From contig NZ_FRDI01000007.1 of NCBI RefSeq assembly GCF_900143255.1, positions 61,504 through 125,503 on the forward strand: a stretch of 64,000 nucleotides of DNA. The letters are read 5' to 3'. The notes beneath the pieces were generated by a model, which did no database searches, was not told the origin of the DNA, and saw nothing but the letters and a program-made list of their open reading frames with translations. The stretch is from Desulfovibrio litoralis DSM 11393. GTDB taxonomy: Bacteria > Desulfobacterota > Desulfovibrionia > Desulfovibrionales > Desulfovibrionaceae. Shown here one piece after another: positions 27,509 to 36,607 of this stretch (positions within the stretch are counted from its first letter, which is position 1; each line of letters starts with the position of its first letter). The translations under genes and the position numbers were made by a program.

Positions 27509-28261
27509 CTATTGTTTAAGTTCAACTGGCTCAATTTTTGTGAGTATCGGCTTATCTTCGCCTAAGGGTTTAAAAACATAGATATAAACATAAGATGTTT
27601 TCTGTTCTGGCGTAATCGTCTTAGCTTTGGTGTAAAACTTATAGTTTGTACCGGCAACAACTTGAGTGGAAACTTTCAATGGTGTATATTCTACAGCAGC
27701 AGCCGATTGTAAGACTTGGTCAAAAACACGTTGGTCATCAGCAACTAAATTGCGTTCCGCTGAATATCCGCCTACAACTAGTTCAGCCTTGTTTATAGTT
27801 GACGGTTCTGGGTTAGCTGTTGTTTGTAAGGTGTGAAGAGGAGGAAAGAGTTTTTCTACAAGCTCTCTAATTTTTGTCTCACCCCTAACAAATTTGCCCA
27901 TATTAACACCAGCACTGAGCGAATCATATTCCGCAAGGCCAATACGTCGTCCATCTTGGAGTACTTCTATTCGTGCATAAGCAAGGTAAAGCGCTAAGTC
28001 CCAACGCCATAACCCTGTATATGTTGAGGTGATTGCACAATTCTGCAGGCTATCTCCTTGGTGAACTACTTTAAAAAAATAACCTCGTTCACGTAAAACC
28101 TGTTGGTATGTTTGTAAAAACCCCTCTTTTACGTCTGGGTCTTCTACTATACAAATAGTTTTATCAGTCTGCACTGTAATGGGTTCAACAGTTTGTTTAA
28201 TACTGCAAGCAGTAAGAAATAAAAGGCATACAAGAAAACTCAATTTAAAAGCTTTAGACAT
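27509..28261 (-). CDS. Lipoprotein with C-terminal stefin/cystatin-like domain
   Basis: A 250-residue lipoprotein: lipobox LTAC with Cys19. Residues 30-140 resemble the Sbal_3080-type lipoproteins (KTICIVEDPDVKEGF, RWDLALYLAYARIEVLQDG). Residues 161-248 look like a type-1 cystatin: a Gly-Gly at 164-165, the diagnostic QVVAGTNY at 200-207, and a closing strand YVYIYVFKPLGEDKPILT similar to the stefin VFKSLP region. Cystatins block papain-type cysteine proteases with exactly these loops. Surface-anchored inhibition of host, dietary or own proteases is an inference. It is a single gene on the minus strand. Confidence 0.75.
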   Translation of the reverse strand: MSKAFKLSFLVCLLFLTACSIKQTVEPITVQTDKTICIVEDPDVKEGFLQTYQQVLRERGYFFKVVHQGDSLQNCAITSTYTGLWRWDLALYLAYARIEVLQDGRRIGLAEYDSLSAGVNMGKFVRGETKIRELVEKLFPPLHTLQTTANPEPSTINKAELVVGGYSAERNLVADDQRVFDQVLQSAAAVEYTPLKVSTQVVAGTNYKFYTKAKTITPEQKTSYVYIYVFKPLGEDKPILTKIEPVELKQ

Positions 28262-28642
28262 TGTTTGTACTCCTTAAACGGCTAAATTACGCCATTTTTA
28301 ATTTCTTAAACTAAGTTGTATAGTGTTGAGAGAGTATAGATACCTCTAATATATTTAATTCAAATACATTTTGCAATACTTGTTATAGCTTTACCTTCTG
28401 TCTGGGTATTAGAGTGAAAAAATTGTTGGATTGAAAAGCCCAAACCTAAGACCAAAACAATTATAAGTATTTTTTTAGAGGTAGATTGAGTGTATTTTTA
28501 ATAATTGCATTATTTTCATTTTCTATATTTTTTAAATTTAAACAACACATTTCATAATAAATAATAGTTATCTAAAACGCCAGATAAAGTTTTTTATTGG
28601 ATTTTATCTAATTAATTCAAGATATAAACTCTCTTTTTTCCC

Positions 28643-28683
28643 AAAAATAAAACACTACCCATAAAGAATAGTGTTTTATTTTT
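28643..28683 (-). terminator. Terminator of the PEBP-like lipoprotein gene
   Basis: A perfect 15-bp stem (AAAAATAAAACACTA with TAGTGTTTTATTTTT) around an 11-base loop, 46 bases past the stop codon. It has T runs on both strands. The remaining 380 bases up to the cystatin-like gene hold only AT-rich sequence. Confidence 0.85.
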
Positions 28684-28729
28684 TTGTTTAAATTACAATA
28701 TGTTATATACAAACTATAGTGCGATTTTT

Positions 28730-29269
28730 TTAATAGCGTCCCATTTTAAGCTTTACTTCACCGGTCAACGAACCTTGAGCGTCAAACCCTGAGATTACAA
28801 CGGTATAAAGGTTGCCCTTCCCTCCGCTACATGGAGGAAGATAGCCTGTTCCGGAATCCCATGCTTCTGAGGTAAAATTGCGTACAATCTGAAAGTTAGG
28901 AGGTAAATTGCTTACTTGACCCGGGAATGAAGGTATTACTACTTCAGACATTCCAGCCGTTGGTAATGTATAACTTATTATGCCATGTCCACCGTTTCTG
29001 AAAGCAGCTCTTGCCGTTTCATCACTAAATTTAAGTTCAAGACGTACTGTTGTATTAGGAATATTTGATACTTTTATAGAAGGGGCGTTACCCGGTCTTG
29101 AGTTAAATTTGTTACAAACTTCACCAGACGGAATTGTAGCTCCATTCCATGCAGAGTCAGCAAAAGAAGCTTGCAGTTGGGAATAATTCGCTGATTTTGG
29201 TGCTGTAGTAACACAAGCTGTTAACGCCAAACAAAACAAAAGGCTTAAAAGACGAAAATGTTTTAACAT
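28730..29269 (-). CDS. PEBP-like lipoprotein
   Basis: A 179-residue lipoprotein. The start MLKHFRLL is chosen because CGGGAG precedes it; a longer frame adds 24 residues without a ribosome site. The lipobox is LTAC. The mature part resembles the phosphatidylethanolamine-binding protein (PEBP/YbhB) fold: NGATIPSGEVCNKF, APSIKVSNIPNTTVRLELKF, GTGYLPPCSGGKGNLYTVVI and a final FDAQGSLTGEV. The ligand is unknown. It is the same style of short lipoprotein as its neighbour but not homologous to it. PEBP membership is a motif-level judgement. Confidence 0.65.
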   Translation of the reverse strand: MLKHFRLLSLLFCLALTACVTTAPKSANYSQLQASFADSAWNGATIPSGEVCNKFNSRPGNAPSIKVSNIPNTTVRLELKFSDETARAAFRNGGHGIISYTLPTAGMSEVVIPSFPGQVSNLPPNFQIVRNFTSEAWDSGTGYLPPCSGGKGNLYTVVISGFDAQGSLTGEVKLKMGRY

Positions 29270-29356
29270 ACAAACTCCCGTTAAAAGTTGATTTTTACTC
29301 AAAAAAAATACATCATTGAATATTAATGCTAACATATGCAAAAATAAATATCAATG

Positions 29357-29600
29357 TAAGACCATTGCAAAACTTAGTTTTGCGTGCTTTTTTTATCGTT
29401 TTATGTTCTGTAAGTGCATCACATAAAAAGTCTTAAGTAACAAAAACCACTCATTTTACAGGAAAATTAAATTTTACCTTTGTTTACCTTGTTTACCTTT
29501 GTTTCGTGCTGGCTGGCAACGCCAACCTAGTGTACTTATTCCTATCTTTTGGAGTGTCTTTTTGACGAAAGCCACAAGGAGACCATTATACAATAGTCTC
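29357..29600 (-). repeat. Dispersed hairpin repeat, copy D
   Basis: Left end TAAGACCATTGCAAAACT, then GTTTTGCGTGCTTTTTTATC, the central hairpin, the ACTCATTTTACAGGAAAATT block and the right palindrome ACCATTATACAATAGTCTC. It has an inner GGCTGGCAACGCCAACC pairing in place of GGCTTTGCC. It fills the gap before the radical SAM gene. Confidence 0.85.
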
Positions 29601-29620
29601 AATAAGTTACTTTTTCCACG

Positions 29621-30898
29621 CTAACCAACATAAGGATTAAAATATCCAAAACTTAAGTCAGGAACAAACTTCTTTAAGCGTTTACAAAAATTATTTAAAC
29701 CCATACAAGGACCAAATTCTAACCCTGACAATAAATTTAAGAAAAGTTCCGGGTCAATATTTAAGTTACGCATTTGAATAAGGTCAATTTTTTCTCTTTC
29801 CACTAACGCCAATAAAGCTTCAAATTCCAATTCGGTGTCAGTAATTCCCGGAAAAAACAATAAGTTTAAAGAAACAAAAAGCTTATGTTCTTTGGCAACT
29901 TTGATACTTTGACAAACATCATCTAAAGTATAGCCATTTGGGCGATAATAACGCTCATAAGTTGTGGGTCTTAAACTATTTATGCTCACTCTTATCGAGC
30001 TTAATCCGACCTTTGCTAATCTTTCAACCGCCATTGGTATAGACGCATTGGTATTGACATTAATTGTGCCTCTTCCGCCTTTTGAACGAAAGAGTTTAAT
30101 AGCTTCTTCTAACAAAGGGGCTTCGGTTAAGGGTTCACCCTCACACCCCTGACCAAAAGAAAATATAGGTTCTTTCTTTTCTTGGCTGGAATGATGTTCC
30201 ATAACTTCAACGAGCTCTAAAGCTGTTGGGGTAAATTGCAAACGATTTTGAGGGGTTGCACAAATTTTTGAACCGCTTTCTTGTTGAGAAATACAGCCAA
30301 CACAACGAGCATTACACACCTTAGACGTCGGTAAAGGAGCTTCATAACGCCCTAACGCCAAGTTACGAGCCGCAGGACAGGCATAAGTCAAAGCACATTT
30401 TTCCATTAAATGTTGAATCAAGCGATTTTGCGGATATTTTTCAACTAAAGCCTTGGCACGTTTTTTTATGGTTTCATATTTTACCCCGGCAAAGACTTGG
30501 CGTTTACTCTCATCAGTCTTTTTTGCGGCAACATAAAAACGATCATTATCAAAACCAACAGCCCCATAAGCGAATAAAGGCAAGGTCGGTGCATCTTTTT
30601 CGCTTTTATAGGCGGCTAAGCCATTAAACGTATGTGCAGGGGCAGCAAAAGCCGCTACTGCCAACTCGCCGTCTTCAAATAAACTGACCATTTCGCCTGT
30701 ATCGGGGTTTAAACCAAGCGGGCGACGTTTAGGTAAAAGAAATAATTCGCTCTCATCAGGCAAGGGCATAAGCTCATTAGGACGAGGAATGGCAAATTCA
30801 TTACCTCGCCGAACCATCATCAATAAATCAGGGTGGTCATAAATATTACCACGGGCATCAGCCACAACTAAACGTGGAAGGATTGAAGAAGCTGCCAT
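29621..30898 (-). CDS. Radical SAM protein next to tmk
   Basis: A 425-residue radical SAM enzyme. The cluster motif CNARCVGC is at about residues 198-205, followed by FGQGCEGEP and a TIM-barrel-like set (GTINVNTNAS, SSIRVSINSLRPTTYERYYRP). The N-terminal 150 residues form an extra domain without known motif (LVVADARGNIYDHP). The stop overlaps nothing, but its start shares one base with the stop of tmk, so the two are translated together. Homologues next to tmk are common in Desulfovibrio-like genomes; the reaction is unknown. Confidence 0.8.
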   Translation of the reverse strand: MAASSILPRLVVADARGNIYDHPDLLMMVRRGNEFAIPRPNELMPLPDESELFLLPKRRPLGLNPDTGEMVSLFEDGELAVAAFAAPAHTFNGLAAYKSEKDAPTLPLFAYGAVGFDNDRFYVAAKKTDESKRQVFAGVKYETIKKRAKALVEKYPQNRLIQHLMEKCALTYACPAARNLALGRYEAPLPTSKVCNARCVGCISQQESGSKICATPQNRLQFTPTALELVEVMEHHSSQEKKEPIFSFGQGCEGEPLTEAPLLEEAIKLFRSKGGRGTINVNTNASIPMAVERLAKVGLSSIRVSINSLRPTTYERYYRPNGYTLDDVCQSIKVAKEHKLFVSLNLLFFPGITDTELEFEALLALVEREKIDLIQMRNLNIDPELFLNLLSGLEFGPCMGLNNFCKRLKKFVPDLSFGYFNPYVG

Positions 30899-31530
30899 TA
30901 TATAATACCTGCTGTTTCTAAATGCTGAATAATTTCATTTTCAAGTTGACCCGGAGTTTTAGTCGCATCAAGCACACGCCAACGCTTTGGCTCTTCTGAG
31001 GCAAGAGTTAAAAAGCCATTACGCACAGCCTTGTGAAAGGCGAGTTCTTCGGCTTCAAAGCGTCCTTCATGTTCGGTATTTTCTAGTTGATTGCGTTGTC
31101 TTGCACGTTTTAAACCGATTTCAGGTTCTAAATCAAATAAAAAAGTCAAATCAGGCACAAGATTATTTGTGGCTTTTTTGTTTAATTCTTTGAGTTCCGT
31201 AACACATAAACCACGTCCAAAACCTTGATAAGCCAAAGTCGAATCAACATAACGATCACAAAGCACAATTACGCCCGCCTCTAACGCAGGAGTAATCAAA
31301 CTGGCGACATGTTCGGATCTATCCGCCAAATATAAAAACAATTCGGTATTCGAAGAAAGTTTACCTGTTTTAGGGTCAAGCAAAATACGCCTTAACTCTT
31401 TTCCAAGCTCAGAACCACCCGGCTCTTTGGTTAAGACATATTCGTAATCATTATCTACAAAGTATGCGGACAAAAGCTTTAAAGCCGTGCTTTTTCCCGC
31501 TCCTTCAATGCCTTCAAAAGTAATAAACAT
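30898..31530 (-). CDS. tmk: Thymidylate kinase
   Basis: Phosphorylates dTMP to dTDP. The P-loop FEGIEGAGKST is at residues 4-14, the DRYVDSTLAYQGFGRG block is in the middle, and the LID-type Arg-rich segment KRARQRNQ precedes LENTEHEGRFE. The length of 210 residues is standard. It shares one base with the downstream radical SAM gene. Confidence 0.96.
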   Translation of the reverse strand: MFITFEGIEGAGKSTALKLLSAYFVDNDYEYVLTKEPGGSELGKELRRILLDPKTGKLSSNTELFLYLADRSEHVASLITPALEAGVIVLCDRYVDSTLAYQGFGRGLCVTELKELNKKATNNLVPDLTFLFDLEPEIGLKRARQRNQLENTEHEGRFEAEELAFHKAVRNGFLTLASEEPKRWRVLDATKTPGQLENEIIQHLETAGII

Positions 31531-31564
31531 ATCACACCTATAAACGTTAAAGAATAAAAAATAT

Positions 31565-31954
31565 TTAGTTAAAAGAAAGGTTAAAAAGTTCTGCCGGGTT
31601 CATTTTAAATTGCAACATTTTTGCAGTCTCACGACCACTATCGCCGCCTTTTCTTTGTATAGTAATTTTTCCTATTTTGAAATTACCTTTTTGGGTGATT
31701 GATACTTCGTCTGAGATATAATGATTGATAACTATATTTATTGGCAATAATGCCCATTTATTAATGTCCTTAGAGAATATTACCAACATCCATTCAGCAG
31801 CAAATTTTCCACGCCCTTTTAAAATATCTGCTACAATCAAAGTTTTATTTTGTTCTAAAAAGTCTAAAATGAGAGCTTGCTCATTTTCTGCTAATTCAGT
31901 AGCAAACATTCTTCTTTTGTCTTTAATATTGTCTTTGTTGCGTTCTTTTTTCAT
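31565..31954 (-). CDS. Uncharacterised protein whose N-terminus overlaps a dispersed repeat
   Basis: A 129-residue protein of unknown family, with a beta-strand core (MLVIFSKDINKWALLPINIVINHYI) and a basic N-terminus. The first 15 residues (MKKERNKDNIKDKRR) align with the end of repeat copy E, so the true start may be the next Met (MFATELAENE) at 31909, which has only a weak AGAAGA site. It lies 34 bases upstream of tmk on the same strand, and co-transcription is likely. Confidence is for the gene body, not the start. Confidence 0.5.
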   Translation of the reverse strand: MKKERNKDNIKDKRRMFATELAENEQALILDFLEQNKTLIVADILKGRGKFAAEWMLVIFSKDINKWALLPINIVINHYISDEVSITQKGNFKIGKITIQRKGGDSGRETAKMLQFKMNPAELFNLSFN

Positions 31955-32113
31955 CGCTTTAGGTGCTGTATACACATAGTATAAAACATCTTAAGGCAAA
32001 AAAACCACTCATTTCACAGAAAAATTAAATTTCCCCTTGTTTCAAGGGATACCCCGAAGCCCGCCTGTGGCTTTTATACTCATATTTTTTTGAACCTATT
32101 GGGCAATAGTCTC
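31918..32113 (-). repeat. Dispersed hairpin repeat, copy E
   Basis: Aligned to copy D: GTTGCGTTCTTTTTTCATCG corresponds to the GCGTGCTTTTTTATCG region, followed by a GTATACACATAGTATAAAAC hairpin, CTCATTTCACAGAAAAATTA and the degraded palindrome ATTGGGCAATAGTCTC. The left end enters the predicted coding region of the gene at 31565. It fills most of the gap to kdsD. Confidence 0.65.
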
Positions 32114-32189
32114 AAGATAAAACAATTAAGGCTATACTTTATTTATACCAAATCATATTGATATAAACAAAATATAGCCTTAAATAAAA

Positions 32190-33191
32190 TTAACCGGCAA
32201 ACTTAAATTGCCCTTTACCCAAAATATCATGAATATGCAACATGCCGATCAAGCGGTGAGCATCATCAACAACGGGTAAAACGGTAATGGCTTTTTGTTC
32301 CATAAGGTCTAAAAGTTCGGCAGCAAAATCAGTCTCTTTGGCAACACGAGGGTTTTGAGTCATCATACTGCTGATTGGTGCTAATAAATTTAAACCATCA
32401 TGCACCATTTTTTTTCTAACATCGCCGTCGGTCAAAATACCAACCAAACGTCGACTTCCGTCAAGAATAAAAACAGCCCCCATATTACCACGATCAAGCA
32501 CGGCAAGAGCCTCACCAAGCGAGCTGTCTTCACTGGCAATAGGTAATTTTTCCGTATTCATAATTTCACGGGCGTGCATTTTTAAACGTTGACCTAACGC
32601 ACCACCCGGGTGAAAGCGTTTAAAATCAGCATCGGTAAAATCTTTTGTTTTCATAAGACTAACCGCCAAGGCATCACCAACCGCCAAAGTAACTGTTGTG
32701 CTGGTCGTCGGAGCGAGGTTTAAAGAACAAGCTTCTTTAGCAACACTGACATCAATAAAAATATCCGCACAATCAGCCAAAGGAGAACGAGGGTTACCCA
32801 CCAAGGCAATGATTTTTGCGCCAATTTGTCGCAAAGGAGACATTATCGCCAATAATTCCGCAGTTTTACCGGAGTTAGAGATAGCAACAACAACATCTTT
32901 ATCTAAAATAGAACCTAAATCACCATGAGCCCCTTCAACCGGGTGCATAAAATAAGCGGGTGTACCTGTTGAACTCAAGGTTGCGGCTATTTTTCGCCCG
33001 ACCAAACCTGATTTTCCAAGACCGGTAATAGCAACACGCCCTTCACAAGAGGCTAATAAATTAACAGCATCAGCAAAAGAACGCCCCAAACGTTGACGCA
33101 TTAGGCTTATACCGTCTATTTCCGCTTGTAAAACTTCTTTTCCGATAGAAATTATTTCTTCATCATCAATTTTTTTTATTATATCATTCAT
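32190..33191 (-). CDS. kdsD: D-arabinose-5-phosphate isomerase (KpsF/GutQ)
   Basis: Isomerises ribulose-5-phosphate to arabinose-5-phosphate for KDO of lipopolysaccharide. An N-terminal SIS domain (GLGKSGLVGRKIAATLSSTG, EGAHGDLG, SNSGKTAEL) is followed by two CBS motifs (EALAVLDRGNMGAVFIL; DLMEQKAITVLPVVDD). The start MNDII is chosen because GGAG lies 6 bases upstream inside the end of purF; an in-frame upstream ATG adds four residues. The gene follows purF with a gap of only 2 bases. Confidence 0.93.
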   Translation of the reverse strand: MNDIIKKIDDEEIISIGKEVLQAEIDGISLMRQRLGRSFADAVNLLASCEGRVAITGLGKSGLVGRKIAATLSSTGTPAYFMHPVEGAHGDLGSILDKDVVVAISNSGKTAELLAIMSPLRQIGAKIIALVGNPRSPLADCADIFIDVSVAKEACSLNLAPTTSTTVTLAVGDALAVSLMKTKDFTDADFKRFHPGGALGQRLKMHAREIMNTEKLPIASEDSSLGEALAVLDRGNMGAVFILDGSRRLVGILTDGDVRKKMVHDGLNLLAPISSMMTQNPRVAKETDFAAELLDLMEQKAITVLPVVDDAHRLIGMLHIHDILGKGQFKFAG

Positions 33192-33193
33192 AA

Positions 33194-34564
33194 TTAACTC
33201 CATTTCAAAGGATAATTTGCATCAAAACAGGCAGTGCAGTAATCTTTAGGTCTATTTAAAGTTTCTAACATGCCGGGAATAGAAAGATAACCTAAAGAAT
33301 CAAGCCCAAGTTTTTGTCTAATTTCATCTGTTGAATATTTTGAAGCGATTAGTTCACCTTTAGAAGCAAAATCAACACCATAAGGACAAGACGCAATTAC
33401 TTTCGGGCTACTTATGCGACAATGAATTTCTTTTGCACCAAGCTCACGCAGTTTTTTAACCCTAGTATCCATAGTTGTTCCACGCACAATTGAATCGTCA
33501 ACAATAACAATACGTTTGCCTTCTATTACTTCACGCACGGGGTTAATTTTAATCCTAACGCTAAAATCACGCATATTTTGAGTTGGCTGAATAAAAGTAC
33601 GCCCAACATAGTGGTTACGAATCATTGCATGTTCATAAGGCAAGCCCGAACCTTTGGCGAAACCGACGGCACTATAAATTCCCGAATCCGGAAACGGTAA
33701 AACCAAATCAGCATCAACAGGGTGTTCTTGGGCTAATTTCATGCCCAACGCCTGTCTTACCATATAAACATTTTGCCCGAAAATTAGGGAATCAGGGCGT
33801 GCGGAATAAACAAACTCAAAAATACAATGGGCTCTTTTGCGTTGTTCAGTCGGAATATCTTCATCAATCCAAAGGCTTCGCATATTTTTTTCATCAATAA
33901 TCAAGACTTCGCCGGGTTCAACATCACGGATATATTTAGCTTCTATCAAGTCAAAAGCACAAGTTTCTGACGCAATAATGATGCTCTCTCCATATTGTGC
34001 CAAGGCTAAGGGTTTAAATCCAAAAGTATCACGCACAACATAAATTCTGTTTTTTATCATTAAAAGAAAACTAAACGCACCTTTTAATTGGCGAGCCGCC
34101 GCTAAAACAGCTTGTTCCTCAGACATTGTATGCAAATTTCGCACAATAAGGTGTAGGAATAATTCACTATCAGAATCACTTCGCAAAACACCGCCGTCAT
34201 TTTCAAGCAGATCACGCAACTCTTGAGAGTTAGTTAACCCCCCGTTAAGAGCCGCCACCATGGTCGTTCCTTTATACTTAATAATAAAGGGGTCTACACA
34301 GCTTAAAAACGCCTGTTTTTCAGGTTTGGAACTAACGTGTCCGATGGCGATATGACCTTTAAGGTTGGAAATAAAATCATTTTCGGTAAAATTGCTTGAT
34401 GCCAAACCAAAAACACGTTTATCGCTGATTTTGGTTCCGTCCCATGCAGTTATTCCGGCACTTTCCTGCCCTCTGTGTTGTTGTGCATAAAGCCCGAAAT
34501 AAACTAACTTTGTTGCCTCTGTATGATTATATACACCCATTATGCCACAATATTCTTTCATCAT
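33194..34564 (-). CDS. purF: Amidophosphoribosyltransferase
   Basis: First committed step of purine synthesis, converting PRPP and glutamine to phosphoribosylamine. The propeptide MMKEY precedes the catalytic CGIMGVYN, and QHRGQESAGI follows as in all PurF. The PRPP loop is VIVDDSIVRGTT. The C-terminus has Cys residues (YCTACFDANYPLKW) in place for a possible Fe-S cluster. At 456 residues it is normal. Two adjacent ATG codons could each be the start. It is paired with kdsD downstream. Confidence 0.95.
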   Translation of the reverse strand: MMKEYCGIMGVYNHTEATKLVYFGLYAQQHRGQESAGITAWDGTKISDKRVFGLASSNFTENDFISNLKGHIAIGHVSSKPEKQAFLSCVDPFIIKYKGTTMVAALNGGLTNSQELRDLLENDGGVLRSDSDSELFLHLIVRNLHTMSEEQAVLAAARQLKGAFSFLLMIKNRIYVVRDTFGFKPLALAQYGESIIIASETCAFDLIEAKYIRDVEPGEVLIIDEKNMRSLWIDEDIPTEQRKRAHCIFEFVYSARPDSLIFGQNVYMVRQALGMKLAQEHPVDADLVLPFPDSGIYSAVGFAKGSGLPYEHAMIRNHYVGRTFIQPTQNMRDFSVRIKINPVREVIEGKRIVIVDDSIVRGTTMDTRVKKLRELGAKEIHCRISSPKVIASCPYGVDFASKGELIASKYSTDEIRQKLGLDSLGYLSIPGMLETLNRPKDYCTACFDANYPLKWS

Positions 34565-34669
34565 CAGCCCCTATATTTATACCATCTGACTCACATGAAA
34601 ACTTTGAGTATTTCAAAGAGTGATGTAGTTAACAACACTTGCATTAAAAAATGCCACTTCGTCCAAATT

Positions 34670-34845
34670 AAGACCATTACAAAACTCTGTTTAGAGTTCT
34701 TTTTTTTCTTTGCACCTTGTTTTTATACTGTTCTATGACCTGATTGGCAATAAAATTTTTTGTTGGTCTTTAGCTCTGTAATTAAGATTATTGCAAAACC
34801 ATATTTTTTTCTCATAGTTTTAGATTCTGCATTCACATAACAGAA
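34670..34845 (-). repeat. Dispersed hairpin repeat, degenerate copies F
   Basis: Two broken copies in a row: AAGACCATTACAAAACTCTG at 34670 and AAGATTATTGCAAAACCATA at 34785, the second continuing through TTCTGCATTCACATAACAGA, which matches the central hairpin of the family. It stops inside the 3' end of the ABC permease gene. The rest of the gap to purF shows no gene. Confidence 0.6.
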
Positions 34846-35666
34846 AACTTCTTTGTAAAAGGCTCTCGTAATTTCAGCTTTAAACCTTGTTCTAAAAGAA
34901 AAGCAACACACAAATATAAAAAAGCGGTTAAAAGCCAAATTTCAAAAACCAGATAAGTATCAGAAACAATAATTTGTGCTGTTTTAGTTAATTCCATAAC
35001 AGCAATGGCACTAGCCAGAGAGCTGTCTTTAATTAAGGTAATCGCCTGATTTAATAAAGCAGGACGAGAAATTTTAAACGCCTGTGGAAACACGATTAAA
35101 AGTTCGGTTTGTACCTTGTTTAATCCAAGGCTATAGGCGGCCTCTCGCTGGCTATTAGAAACAGCACCCAAACCGGCCCGCATAATTTCAGAAATATAAG
35201 CCCCTTCAAAAAGACCAAGAGCCACAACCGCCGCGGTAAAACCCGAAACATTAAAATAATAAGATGCCATATAAGCTAAATAAAGTTGAACCAACAAAGG
35301 GGTATTTCTAATTAATTCAACATACAAAAAAACGCTCAAGCGACAAAGCGGACCGGCAAAAGAACGCAGTAAAGCACTTGAAATCCCTATTCCAAAAGCA
35401 ATCAAAAACGCCCAAAACGAAAGTTCAAAAGTAACAAACAAACCATCAAACAACAGACCAAATTTAAAATAAAACTCATCTGTTGAAAAATTATATTCCG
35501 CAAGATAGCCAAACGCTTTTTGCCAGTGCCATCGATATCCGCTTTCCAAGGCTCCGTAAATAAAGAGATAACCGGATAAAAACAACATGAGACAATATAA
35601 AAGCCAATCAAGAAAAGAGGCTTTATTTCGCCGTCTAACATTTTTTGAGTTATTAAAAAAATCCAT
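34833..35666 (-). CDS. Amino-acid ABC transporter permease (HisM/GltK type)
   Basis: Inner-membrane permease of 277 residues with an N-terminal extension of about 70 residues, then the EAA motif region REAAYSLGLNKVQTELLIVFPQAFKISRPAL and the family's LIRNTPLLVQLYLAY block. It should import a polar amino acid with an ATPase and a binding protein, but neither gene is in the window, so it is isolated here. The last residues (KKFSVM) and the stop codon lie in a degenerate repeat copy, so the C-terminus may be a replacement of the original end. Confidence 0.85.
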   Translation of the reverse strand: MDFFNNSKNVRRRNKASFLDWLLYCLMLFLSGYLFIYGALESGYRWHWQKAFGYLAEYNFSTDEFYFKFGLLFDGLFVTFELSFWAFLIAFGIGISSALLRSFAGPLCRLSVFLYVELIRNTPLLVQLYLAYMASYYFNVSGFTAAVVALGLFEGAYISEIMRAGLGAVSNSQREAAYSLGLNKVQTELLIVFPQAFKISRPALLNQAITLIKDSSLASAIAVMELTKTAQIIVSDTYLVFEIWLLTAFLYLCVAFLLEQGLKLKLREPFTKKFSVM

Positions 35667-35750
35667 TTCAATATTGTGAGGTATAGCAGATAAGATAGCA
35701 AGTATTTTTTACGCTCAACCGATAAGATTTCGGATTATTTTACTCGAACA

Positions 35751-35970
35751 AAGACCATTGCAGAGCTTCGTTTTGCATGCTTTTTTATCATTTTATGATT
35801 CTGTACCTGATAGCATAAAATGCCTCACGCCACGAAACTATTAATTTTACAGGAAAATTAAATTTCCCCTTTGTTTCACACTGACAGACAAAGCAACTAC
35901 AAGTAATAATTAGTGTTTTTAAGTATTTCTCTAACAAAAGCTACTATGAAGCTATTGTTCAATAGTCTTT
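35751..35970 (-). repeat. Dispersed hairpin repeat, copy G
   Basis: Left end AAGACCATTGCAGAGCTTCG, then TTTTGCATGCTTTTTTATCA, the ATAGCATAAAAT hairpin arm, ATTTTACAGGAAAATTAAAT, and the right palindrome CTATTGTTCAATAG. The right palindrome contains the stop codon of the Sua5-type gene. Confidence 0.85.
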
Positions 35971-36594
35971 AACAATAAAACCGGCGGCTTTTAAACGCTG
36001 AGGCGTAACAACTCCGCAACGTACAATTTCAAATTCGCTTGCATCGCCATTTGGACGAATAATTGTAGAAGGGGCTAAACCCGCAGGTTTTGGCCTGGGA
36101 ATTATATATCCGGCTGTGGCATTTAAAAGTTCCGGAGCTAAAGTTTCCGGATCAATCACCGGACTTTCTCCGCTAAAATTTGCACTTGATGCCACTAAAG
36201 GACCAAGGCGTTTTGCCAATTCTTTTGCTTGTGGATGAGAGCTAAGGCGAACGCCAACCTCGCCGCTGTCTGCCGTAATTAATGAAGATACCCTTGCATG
36301 AGCAGGGAACAAGACGGTCAAGGCTCCCGGCCAAAAGAAGAGTTCCAACTTCATTAAAAAAGAGTCAAAAGCAGAAGGAAGCTTGGTTGTAAGCGTTTCT
36401 AACTGGTTCATATCTCCAATAATCAGAGGCAAGGCAGAAGTTGAGGGGCGTTTTTTTAATGCAAAAACTTTTTCCAACGCCTTTACATTATTGAACATAC
36501 AACCCAAAGCAAAATAAGTTTCAGTCGGATATACCACAAGTTCGCCCGAACGCATTGCTGTGATAGCTGTATCCAAATCAAGAGCTTTAGACAT
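35959..36594 (-). CDS. tsaC: Sua5/YrdC-type threonylcarbamoyl-AMP synthase
   Basis: Makes threonylcarbamoyl-AMP for the t6A tRNA modification. The 211-residue length fits the short YrdC/TsaC form, with VVYPTETYFALGCMFNN, KKRPSTSALPLIIGD, and the VRLSSHPQAKELAKRLGPLVASSANFSGESP end of the fold. The last three residues (KDY) and the stop lie inside the palindrome of repeat copy G. It is separated by 13 bases from the tolC-like gene downstream of which it is not transcribed first; both are on the minus strand. Confidence 0.88.
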   Translation of the reverse strand: MSKALDLDTAITAMRSGELVVYPTETYFALGCMFNNVKALEKVFALKKRPSTSALPLIIGDMNQLETLTTKLPSAFDSFLMKLELFFWPGALTVLFPAHARVSSLITADSGEVGVRLSSHPQAKELAKRLGPLVASSANFSGESPVIDPETLAPELLNATAGYIIPRPKPAGLAPSTIIRPNGDASEFEIVRCGVVTPQRLKAAGFIVKDY

Positions 36595-36607
36595 AAAGTT
36601 AATCTAA

